Source of the DNA: Discostella pseudostelligera
Taxonomy: Eukaryota; Bacillariophyta; Thalassiosirophyceae; Thalassiosirales; Thalassiosiraceae
DNA: 15,081 nucleotides
Direction of reading: 5' to 3'
Assembly: GCA_036940085.1 (NCBI GenBank)
Contig: JALLBK010000308.1
Span: forward strand, 1 to 15,081
Positions within the stretch are counted from its first letter, which is position 1, and every line of letters begins with the position of its first letter. Position numbers and translations under genes: made by a program. Shown one piece after another: positions 1 through 8,628 of the stretch. The notes beneath the pieces are model-generated. The model was not told the DNA's origin, searched no databases, and saw only the letters and a list, made by a program, of their open reading frames with translations.

Positions 1-148
1 CATCTGAGTCTGAGGACAGCGTTGAATACGGGTGTTATAGTGTAACTGTAATTCTAAGTAAGGCCAGATAGATCATTTCGTTAATATATGTGTGTAAATA
101 TTGGTTAAAGGAAGCACTCAAGAGACGACGGGGAACAAAACGAATCTT
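1..148. other. Downstream flank of HAT-A
   Basis: AT-rich sequence beyond the TAG at 151-149, presumably 3' UTR or intergenic. No gene, tRNA or canonical polyadenylation hexamer was recognised. Confidence 0.4.
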
Positions 149-238
149 CTACCGAGCCTGTTGATGGTAAGTTTGATTCATCATCTGCCTGCGCCGATCG
201 TCCATTGCCTGCTGCTGCAATTGAAGCTGTCTGTATCA
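149..238 (-). other. In-frame TGA plus conserved downstream extension of HAT-A
   Basis: After the codons for C-L-A-I-R-E the frame meets TGA (238-236), then stays open for 28 codons to TAG (151-149). The extension begins [17 protein letters not shown], and HAT-B at the same place reads [17 protein letters not shown]. This is the C-terminal alpha4 helix of TAZ2, so the stretch clearly was, or still is, coding. The TGA aligns with an Arg codon (CGC in HAT-B). A CGA to TGA transition would explain it; the preceding codon is GAA, so the ancestral site would have been a CpG. Three readings remain: a nonsense allele or early pseudogenisation, translational readthrough, or a base-call error. All 12 TAZ2 zinc ligands lie before the TGA. 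Confidence 0.85.
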
Positions 239-3200
239 TTCTCGAATGGCAAGGCAATTCGGTACGAGGCAGTTGTCTGTCTTGCACTGCCGGGCATGAA
301 TTTGGAGAAGGGCCCAGATGCGTTTACAGACATTGCACCCGCCGTTCGCCTTGATTTTGCAACCTGCACCGTGTTTGAGAAGCCCCTTCATCTTGGCACA
401 GTTGGCCGAGGTACATTGAGCGGATCGGCATGTGGAGGCATGCAACAGTAGGGTCATGTGTAACCCAATGCTCCGCTGACGCTCCTTCCGCTGTTCAGCG
501 GTGAGGGTACTTTGCTGGTTACCAACGGGAATGGCCTGTAGCGGATGTTGGTGACGGGGAATAGCTGGATTGCGTAGACAGTCAATGCATTGATCAAAGT
601 CAGCACAGGTCGGACAATGGTAGCGCTTCCCCTGCAAAATTTCACGTGCACAGACGGCGCACTGCTGAACAAACTTTGGTGCATCACGATTGTGCAAGTG
701 CCACAGCACCATCATTGAGGTGTGCTTAGCTCTCCGGAGCGAATCGAACTGATAATGGTTCCCTTGACAAAGATTTAGGAACGACTGACGGTTGTTGAGG
801 AACTCGCAGTCCATTTCTTCCTCGTCGTCATCAATCACCTTGACAAGACGCCCCTTGCTGTCTTTGGTAACACTTTTAGACTGTGGATCCTCGGTCGTCG
901 CCTCTGATTTTGTCGCGTCGGGCTTGGGAGGAGTCTCCATGTCCATCTTTCGCTTTGCCATTGCGGCAAACTTGCCACCCCTGGCAACCGGTGTGGATGG
1001 CTTTCCATCATCGGCATCTTCAACAGCCATGCCTGCGTCCTCTACCTTCTTTTCTTCTTTAACACTGAGTTCAGTTGCCTCCTTCTGAGAATTGGTTGAG
1101 CTGTTACCAGAGACACCTTCATCAGCTTTAGCCTTGCCTGCGGAATCATTAGCCTCTGTCTTCTTGGCAGCATCTGCAGGCTCTTCCTTCGCCTGTGCGT
1201 CTGCGGTCGATTCTTTTGTCGCCTCCGCATCCAAATCCATTGAATCTTCGGTTTTCCCTTCTACCGCCGGATCACTTGCCGGAACATCTACTGCCACCTC
1301 TTCTTTCACCTCTGCGCTTGTCTCCCCCGCTACAACTTCCTCGGCCATTGCCTCTGAGGCGGCTTTTGAATCCGCATCCGGCGCCGCCTTCCCATCTGTT
1401 GTTTCATTCATTTCCTGCGGTGAAGCCCCATTCGCAGTAGTTTCTTCAATGAGAGGTACAGAATCCTGAGTCGGACTAGACTGAGCAGCGCCCTCTTCTT
1501 TGCCGTCCTCCACATTTACCTCTGCTACAACCGCTGCCTGCATTGTGCCGTCGCCTTCGTTGGCTTCTTCTTTGATAGGTGCTGGACATAGCAACTTCTT
1601 TTCCCTGTACTCCATTACATCCTTGGGTACCACCAAGTTTTCCGGCTTCTGACCCTCAGAGTTAAGGAATGCCACAAGGAAACTTTCCTTCATGGGGTGG
1701 ATCGTCTCTCCCAACTTTCGCATTACCCAATCTCTCCCACCTTCCTTGAGGCTCTTGACGTCGATCCCTTCCGGGACAATTCCACTTGCATTCAAGGCTT
1801 CCTGATCCAAGCCAGACGAACGGGTGCCGCCCCTCGCCCCCGCCTTTGATTTTTTCTTCTTATCGTTCTTACCCTTCTTCCCCGCTTTATCGGGCTTTTT
1901 GCTAAGGTTCTTTCCCTCCTCCATGTCCTTAATAATGTTCTCCATCTCTGCCTGAAAATAATCTCCCTCCATGTACGGCAAAACAGTGGCATCGTTCTTG
2001 CCGTTGGCAAAGTACAAGTCGTAAGCGTTCGTCATTTTCCCCACAATTCCGCGACGTTGGCATTCTTTCAACATGTCAATGTACCACTGACGTAACCTAT
2101 CGTCCTTAGGTGTCTTTTGATCCTCGGGCTTAGCGAACAAAATATAGTCATCACCCTTGAGTGGTGGACATGCCCAAATGTGAGCAGTGTTATACCCCTT
2201 AATTCGCACGTAGTCCAAATAGGATACTAGTAGCTCATGATACACAAAGGTCCGCATCTTCCTCGGCCTCATATAATGTACGCTGTCGAGATAACTAACG
2301 TACACGGCACGATGGTTTGGAGGGGAGTTCGTCTCATCATGCTCATACACGTACAACCCAAAAAGTATTACATCAACGCCATCCAAGTTTTGAAAGACGA
2401 CAATGCACTTGCATCGATACTTGAACTCCGAGGGGTAATTCTTGAAGGAATACCGCTCCTTCATTCGAGGCCGGACTTCTAGCGTGCGGCTCATCGAGGT
2501 AAGCTGTCGAATGTAAATTTGACCCCCACCCTCATTAGTGGCTTTGATCGCTTCCGGCAAAGGCATATTCTGTAACGTTTTATCAGTGGCAACGATGCAG
2601 TCGTTAGATAGGAACAGTGAAAAATTATAACGAAAGTGAAAACCATGGAACTTGCCTCCAACTCTGCCTTCTCCTTCGCCATTTCAGCCATCTTCTCCTT
2701 GAACGTCTCCCTGACATGCTTCTCCAAATGCTCACTCAACTTTGTACGTGGCAAATCCTCCGCCATGGGTGTGGAACTTGTAGGTCCAGGATCCCCCTTC
2801 TTTTTGCGATCAATACAGGTACAATTCGGACAAACGAATTCCGACCTTTGATCGGTATTCTGGCGAGTGTTGAAGAGGGCGCATATTTGATGTATCCATC
2901 GCTCGCAACGGTCGCATTGGACCCATGATTCTTCAGGAATCTCGTTATTTTTCTTCTTGTCCAACTGACTCTTTCGCAAGGTCATCTCGGCTAATTCGAT
3001 TGGCTTGTTCTCCTTTAATTCATCATAACATGGTTGACACCAATGAAATTGATTATTCCCCCCAACGTAGAAATAAGAATTGCGACGGATACGCTTCGAT
3101 CTGCAGTTCAACCCATTACAATAAAACACTGGAGGCTCGAATAGCAACTTCTCACACCCGCACAGCTGGCATGCATCTCCGTTCTTGCGTTTCTCCTCCT

Positions 3201-5581
3201 CCTCGGCATGCAAGACTTTGAGAAGGACAGCGTAATCCTTGGCAAACTTATCCTTTAGCTCACTTGCCATATTCCAAACCACACTACCCTCGGGATTGTA
3301 CAACATAGCATTATCAAACGTTAAGTTGACATCCCTTTCCACTTCCTTCAGAGTGCGATATACGCCGTTATCTAAAAGTTTCTTAACAGTGCCCAAATCC
3401 ATTGGTTTCTCGATCACCTCGAAATAATCTGGTAATCCCAATTCAATGGGATCAACGGGACTATTGAACACCCATCCATGCGAATGCGATTGGAGGCCCT
3501 TGAGCAAATCTCCAAATTTCGACTTGAGCTTGGCCACGGGTAGTACCAATCCCTGATCCAGAGATTTAATGTGAGTTTCGATCTCTTGCAGGGTGAAGCA
3601 GTTGATGAGAGTGTGGTCCTCCTGTGGCCTGGGACCTTGGATGGCAATACCGCTGAGGACCTTGCCATTCGATAGTGCAACGCTGGGGGGGGTGTCACCG
3701 GCACCTGGTGCTTGGGAGGACGGTTGTCCAGGTGGATGGGAGTAGACGTATCCTGCCATAACGTTCGGGTTGGCCATTTGAGAAGTGGGATTTCCAGGAA
3801 CAATTTGTCCACTTCCAGGTACGCTAGGTTGACCAGAGGGTGGGGCAAGTGACTGTTGTTGCTGGTGAGGATATCCCTGAGTTGACTGCTGATTTTGAAT
3901 AGCTCGCTGTGCATGCGGTGGCTGCGGAGGGTACTGCTGTTGCTGTAGTGGCTGCTGGGCATATCCCGGCTGCGGCTGCTGTTGAGGCTGCTGCTGCTGC
4001 TGTTGCGGTGGCAGCTGACTGGTGACATACTGCCCATTCGCCAACTTTTGTCTTTTGGTCGGCGGCGGTGCTACAGCACTCTGATCACTGGGTAATTGAT
4101 TTTGCTGTTGTTTCAACGCCTCTTGGTGTCCCTGCTTCAGTGCCTGCATCTGCTTCTGCTTCTCGTGACTCCTGTGGATGGCCTCCCGAACAGGGCCGCA
4201 TACAGGACATCGGACATCCTTACAGCGATGGTAATGACTTAATACGTAGCGGGAACTCACGCAATGCGGCACCAAACATTTCTGATCCTTGCATTCAGCA
4301 ATATGTTTCCATAGTCGTTTCATCCCGGCACAATGCGGAGTGACGGGACATTGATTGTCCTGATGAGGACACTTCGCAGCATGGCGGAGTAGAAGAAGAC
4401 GTTGTTGCTGATGACGTAATACCTGTTGACGGTCCGAGGGTTGACGAGCGGCTGCTGCAGCAGCATAAGGAGCGGATGGATTAGCTTCGGGTGGGGCGCC
4501 CAGCTGCTGCTGAGGAGGGAGAGGTACCGTTCCCCCGCCTGGGGGTGCGGCATAATTTGCCTGGGACATGGTGGGCGCTCGTTGCTGATTCGGAGCCATG
4601 TTGGGGTTGATGTCCGTCATGTTTACCATTTGCCTTTGATGCTGTTGGGGTGGCTGCGGCGGTTGTGTTGATAAATGAGGCTGCTGGAGTGGCAGGGGAG
4701 GTCCGGCTCCATTCGGAGGCTGACGCACTTGCAGCTGTGGTTGCTGCTGTGTCCGCTGTTGCTGATATTGATGTCCTGGCACTTGAGCAGACGGTTGTCC
4801 TCCCACCTGATGTTGCTGAGGAGCCATAGCCACCGGCACTCCTGCCGGTTGAGCATGTTGTTGCTGGTGCTGCAATCGCTTCGTCTTCATGCCAATGTTC
4901 ATTGCCAGCTGCTGCAAACGTTGCTTCAGTGTAGATATATCATTGTACGCATCGAATGAGGCGGCCGAACGATAGAGAGATTCCTCCAAGCGCTTAGCCA
5001 TTTGGGGGAGCTTGTTAAGCCATTCCTGAGGTGCATTGGGCTTCCTCTGTCTCAAGAGGTGCACACTGTACGGGGGAACAAGTAAAAATTGTCAATAGGT
5101 AATGATCATAATAAACATTGAATAAATTTCATCCAATAGCAACTTACATCTTTGCAATCATTTTCCTCCGATCGTCTACATCCTTATCACTCTGCCAGCC
5201 GCCATTTAAGGGCTGCGGCCTCGCCTGCGATTGCTGGGCCACTTGCTGCTGCATTTGCTGCATCGGCTGCGCCGATGGCGGACGATGCAGCTGCTGAGCT
5301 AAAGGAGGAGCCGGTGCCATCGCCTGAGATTGGTGCTGATAGTGCGTTGGCATGGGATGGCCATTAGCGATGAGAGGGGGCGCCGGGGCATTCATCGTCC
5401 CAGGAGGCATTGCCAAGGGAGCTGGAGGAGGGTGTGCATTGTTCACAGGCGGAGGCGGAGGTTGCGCGACGGGTGCAGATAGCGGGTTAGGAGTTGCACC
5501 ATGACCATTCGCAGAGGGGTGATTATTAGCCGTTGGCAGGGTAGGCGGCGGAAGCGCCGTCGCGGTGGAAGAGCCGTCCAT
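236..5581 (-). CDS. HAT-A: CBP/p300-type (KAT3) histone acetyltransferase, 3 exons
   Basis: Nuclear lysine acetyltransferase and co-activator of the CBP/p300/plant HAC family, predicted to acetylate histones and transcription factors. Exons are 5581-5148, 5065-2656 and 2569-236, giving 1725 aa to the first stop. Start: ATG at 5581; the frame upstream offers only non-ATG codons nearby. Domains (approximate residues): Pro/Gln-rich N-terminus; KIX 125-200 (RRKMIAKIVHLLRQ, then [11 protein letters not shown]); TAZ1 363-442 with all HCCC zinc sets; NLS-like KRQK 482-485; bromodomain 660-765 with acetyl-lysine Asn735; RING-like Cys cluster 776-827; PHD 858-895 ([14 protein letters not shown]); HAT core from about 955, with D1043, R1054, W1080 and Y1111 equivalent to p300 Asp1399, Arg1410, Trp1436 and Tyr1467; Lys-rich loop 1166-1190; acidic insertion about 1280-1519; ZZ 1583-1626; TAZ2 1639-1725. 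The TGA at 238-236 cuts the last TAZ2 helix, although the frame continues to a TAG at 151-149. Family assignment is very secure; the true C-terminus is not. Confidence 0.95.
857..1573 (-). other. HAT-A acidic low-complexity insertion within the HAT domain
   Basis: About 240 residues rich in Glu, Ala, Asp, Lys, Ser and Thr lie between the conserved segments EYREKKLL and [16 protein letters not shown] has only about 40 residues here. The insertion and its start contain IKEE, two VKEE and one AKEE motif; the I/VKEE copies fit the psi-K-x-E SUMOylation consensus. No folded domain is recognisable. Confidence 0.8.
2570..2655 (-). other. HAT-A intron 2, probable GC-AG intron (phase 0)
   Basis: The best-supported donor is GAG|GCAAGT (GC at 2655-2654) with acceptor TTACAG| at 2570, 86 bp. 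It joins ...KAELE to NMPLPEA.... HAT-B splices ...KAETE to NISYDKA... at the same position using GAG|GTGAGA. The only in-frame GT alternatives are weak: ATG|GTTTTC at 2643, which would add ASSM, and one further in at GTTATA. Confidence 0.75.
4174..4413 (-). other. HAT-A TAZ1 domain coding block
   Basis: Residues about 363-442 with three HCCC zinc modules: RHAAKC...C...C, KHIAEC...C...C and SHYHRC...C..C. It is the single N-terminal TAZ of this protein. Its first two modules look closer to the second TAZ copy of HAT-B, while the third module ([14 protein letters not shown]) looks closer to HAT-B's first copy. Comparison is by eye. Confidence 0.9.
5066..5147 (-). other. HAT-A intron 1 (GT-AG, phase 2)
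   Basis: Donor AT|GTAAGT at 5147 and acceptor TACAG| at 5066, 82 bp. It splits an Ile codon inside the KIX domain. HAT-B has a phase 2 intron at exactly the same codon, so the intron predates the duplication. Confidence 0.93.
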
Positions 5582-6649
5582 ATTATTACTCAAAATTATT
5601 GATTTGGTGAACAACAACTTGTTGGCTTCAAATGCACCTTCTGGATGATAGTGTCATGGAAAAAACAATCAACGAAGCTGAAAGGCTGCCCTATCTTCCT
5701 CTCCGTATTATGCGGGTGTCTGATACGATTTAGTGTTTGGAGGAAGGGGGGGGGGGAATTATTCAAGTGACATTAGTGTAATGAATTTGACGAAATTTCG
5801 AGAGGAAATAATCATATTGTAGCATCCAATGCAGACCCCGATAACTCAACAGGACGAGAAAAGCTCATTAATTAACGCTACCAACTGAACAGCCACCAAT
5901 ACCATATCATCATAACCAATCAACAACCGACCCCTCTCCCTCCGAACCGACCATAAAATAAGACATTGCACGTCAATTCAATTGATATTGTCCTTCCCGC
6001 CAAAACATGCCGAGCGGCCTCCCTACAGCATCATCGTAGGAATCAGTACCGCAGGCCGCAGCCGTCGTTTCGCCCTACTAGCCGCGGAACGCTCCCTCCG
6101 GCGCCATGGATCATCTTCCCCCGTTGTGCACTTACATTGGTGTTGATGGTAGGCTCGCCGCGGCGTCGGTTCGCGGTGGCGGACGAGCGAGGTGCCGTCG
6201 GGGCTCGTCGACGACGACGATGGGTGGATGACAAAAGAGTTCGGTAGCGGCAAGGGCAACCTCTTCCCCTTCTTGTGTGTGTGGTGGGTCTTTTTTGTGA
6301 GCCACCCACAGCCACTCGCCTCGTTAATCGGAATTTGGCGGGAAACCCACTTTTTCATCCTATCCGCACACAAGACAACTCGAGGAGAAACGAAGTCAGC
6401 GCCGGAACCTCGCGATGAGTGCCTTCAGTGGTCAATTTTTACGTTTGAATTGATTTAAAACTAAACTAGAATAAATTCAAGTTGTACATAAAAATCAGAT
6501 TTTGCGCAAAATGTGAGAATATTGACGGACAGACTATGCGAATCTCGTAACCGCTAGCTACGCTCCCCAGCATTGTGCGTGGCATGCATGGCGGGCACAA
6601 AACTCATCTTCCATCTTCGTCGGCGGTCGGCGGCGGCAGTAGGATCACC
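5582..6649. promoter_or_regulatory. Divergent intergenic region between HAT-A and the M14 gene
   Basis: This 1068 bp stretch separates two start codons on opposite strands and must hold both promoters. No convincing coding frame was found; the short open frames at 5966-6247 and 6023-6373 have no recognisable domain. Visible features are a run of 11 G at 5746-5756, three CCAAT pentamers at 5826-5830, 5896-5900 and 5916-5920 (about 245-340 bp upstream of the HAT-A ATG), and a GC-rich segment about 6050-6230. No clear TATA box was identified. Promoter function is inferred from position. Confidence 0.5.
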
Positions 6650-8461
6650 ATGTTGGTATGGCCAACAACATTGAGCTGGAACAACTTCTTGATCCCGTCT
6701 TCTTCCATCCTCCTCGTTATTTTGCTCGTGGCAAGTTTGCTTAGCGGCAGTGATACCATGGCGAAGGCATTCTCTCCCGCAGTCAAAGTCGGCATCACCG
6801 CCTCCCATGATGGGGGTAACATTGAGGTCCTGTCGATCGGCGAACCTGAAATTTCGGGGCGTACTGCCAAAGTCACCATTTTGGTCAACATCAAGCCAGG
6901 TGAGTGGGTTGCATGCACATCATGATGTCAATTGTCCATACCTACTTTTTACACTCACTTTCACCGTCACGTCTACGCCGACCAACCAATTCAATGTCCA
7001 ATTACAATCCCATTCCCATGCATTGGCAGACGTATACACAGACCTTGAAAAAATTGCTCACATGCAATTCTTTTCATTTCGAGCGTTTGTGAGTGGTCTT
7101 CATTCGAAGGGTGATGGAGGGACGTGCGGGGAGCTTGACAATAGTATCGACTTACTCAGTGTCGAATACATTGTTGACAATGCTCAGGCGGTCTCCTATC
7201 CGAAAGCATGGTCGGGAACCACCGTTTGCTACACTTCCGGTAGTCTCGAGCAGTGCGATGACAATTCTTGGCGACGTAGTCTTTCTACTAAATATGTTGA
7301 CGGAAAACTGTCTTGGACTCACCTTCACACTGCCAACGGACCGACTTTCTTCTCCTATTGGCCGCTGTATACCTACGATCGTCACTTGAAGTTGATTGCG
7401 GATTGCTCCTCCCAAATTTCGACGCGAGGAAGCGCCTGTAAAAAATATAATCCTGTTATTGAATCGTTGGGACAAACTGTAGAGGGGCGAGAAATAGAAT
7501 GCATTTCGATCGGAAATGGCAAGCTGTCAGCTTGGATTCAACATCGTCAGCATCCAGGAGAGCCCATGGCAGGTGAGTGTTGTTCATGGCGTTTGCTTTC
7601 TTTCATTTCTATTGGTTTTACAATTCGGAACATAAAATTTCTTGCACTCGGCTCTCAGAATTTTTTGCAGAGGGGTTGCTGCATCGTTTGTTTGGCGTGT
7701 GCAAGGATGGAGAGCTGGATGAGGCAGTTACGAATTTGCTTGATCATTACCGATTGTACATTATTCCAAACATGTGTCCTGATGGATCAGTACTGGGTCA
7801 CCTTCGAACGAATTCTGTGGGGGCGAACCTCAACCGTGAATGGGCTAATGCGCCAACTAATGATGGCAACGAGGCACCGACTATGGAACGATCTCCTGAA
7901 GTATACGTCGTTTTATCCAAGATGGATGCTATTGGATGCGATTTTTTCTTGGACGTTCATGGTGATGAAGAACTACCCTTTGTTTTCTTCTCGGGGGCGG
8001 AAAAGACTCCAGTTTGGGGAGAGAGGATAATGCACTTGCATGGGTACTTTATCGAGTCCTACCAGCGGGCAAATTCTGATGTACAGAAGAGAATTGGTTA
8101 CCCTCCGCCGGACAGTGAGGACGATGCAATGAAATACATGCATGTGGCGACTAATCAAGTTTCTAATAGGTTCAAATGTCTTGGCTTGACGCTGGAGATG
8201 CCCTTCAAGGACTGTGAAACTAACCCGGATCCAGATAGGGGATTCAGTCCGGAGAGGGCGAAGTCTTTGGGCAGGAATTTGGTCGAGGCAATGAACGATG
8301 TGCAACCGTATCTACGAGCAGAAGGACAGTTTTGGAATACCTTTTCGAGCGAGAATGAGTATGTTATCCCGACAGATAACTACAGAGAGGAAGGATTCGT
8401 CATGCTGAAGAAAAGATATTACTCTGACGTAAGAGGATATGAAGCTACGCCGAATCCTTGA
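6650..8461 (+). CDS. M14 family zinc carboxypeptidase with signal peptide, 3 exons
   Basis: Metallocarboxypeptidase resembling the cytosolic-carboxypeptidase-like (M14 Nna1/CCP-type) branch, which releases C-terminal residues from peptides or proteins. Exons are 6650-6899, 7030-7572 and 7659-8461, giving 531 aa. Start: ATG at 6650 in context ACCATG, directly before a hydrophobic segment (SILLVILLVASLLSG, residues about 19-33); an in-frame ATG at 6584 would add 22 aa. Motifs: beta-sandwich N-domain with HDGGNIEV and AHMQFFSFR, as in CCP-type enzymes; YDRHL and LGQTVEGREIE ahead of the catalytic domain; zinc site H258-P-G-E261; substrate-binding N323-R324 in ANLNREW; third zinc ligand H365 in DVHGDE; catalytic E444 in LTLEMPF. 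The family usually works in the cytosol, but the signal sequence predicts endomembrane entry, and A-K-A|F-S-P at residues 38-43 could be a diatom plastid-type cleavage site. It is convergent with HAT-B. True substrate is unknown. Confidence 0.93.
6900..7029 (+). other. M14 gene intron 1 (GT-AG, phase 1)
   Basis: Donor CCAG|GTGAGT at 6900 and acceptor TTGGCAG| at 7029, 130 bp. Splicing joins ...NIKP to DVYTDLEKIAHMQFF, the expected continuous CCP-type N-domain. Confidence 0.92.
7573..7658 (+). other. M14 gene intron 2 (GT-AG, phase 1)
   Basis: Donor GCAG|GTGAGT at 7573 and acceptor CTCTCAG| at 7658, 86 bp. It lies immediately after the zinc-binding HPGEP motif; splicing gives HPGEPMAEFFAEGLL, typical of the family. 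Confidence 0.93.
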
Positions 8462-8628
8462 GCGACAATCCTACCCAACGGTTGGGAAACAGCATACTTG
8501 ACGAAGAGGAGGCCGCGAAGACTCGTGGTCCTAGACGAAGATGAATTGAAAAAGACAAGTAAACTGTTACCATTGTAGAAGCTATTGTACTTTTGAACGA
8601 AGCATCTTATGAATATATTGTACCTGTT
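8462..8628. other. Convergent intergenic region between the M14 and HAT-B stops
   Basis: Only 167 bp separate the TGA of the M14 gene from the TAA of HAT-B, so the 3' untranslated regions probably overlap or nearly abut. The M14 frame stays open past its TGA for 38 codons to a TAG at 8576-8578. No canonical AATAAA signal was noticed on either strand. Confidence 0.7.

Noticed and set aside
236..238. Selenocysteine at the HAT-A TGA
   Set aside because: HAT-B has Arg at this position, TAZ2 helices have no catalytic selenocysteine, and no convincing SECIS-like hairpin was seen in the 148 bases downstream.
201..260. A tiny intron removing the HAT-A TGA (GT at the LVPNC codons to CAG after the TGA)
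   Set aside because: It would be about 35 nt, far shorter than the 73-130 bp introns here, and would delete the conserved C-x-AIR segment present in HAT-B.
1092..1469. Long plus-strand frames opposite the acidic part of HAT-A
   Set aside because: Ser/Ala-rich shadows created by the Glu/Ala-rich codons of the opposite strand; the minus-strand frame has clear homology on both sides.
6023..6373. Minus-strand open frames in the divergent intergenic region
   Set aside because: Compositionally odd (Arg, His, Ser, Pro from GC-rich DNA), overlapping in several frames, with no motif.
6584..6649. Earlier ATG at 6584 as the M14 start
   Set aside because: It would place 22 extra residues ahead of the signal peptide hydrophobic core; the ATG at 6650 has a better context and a normal signal-peptide layout. 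Not fully excluded.
7973..8305. Minus-strand frame opposite M14 exon 3
   Set aside because: Shadow of the M14 coding strand, which carries the zinc and catalytic motifs.
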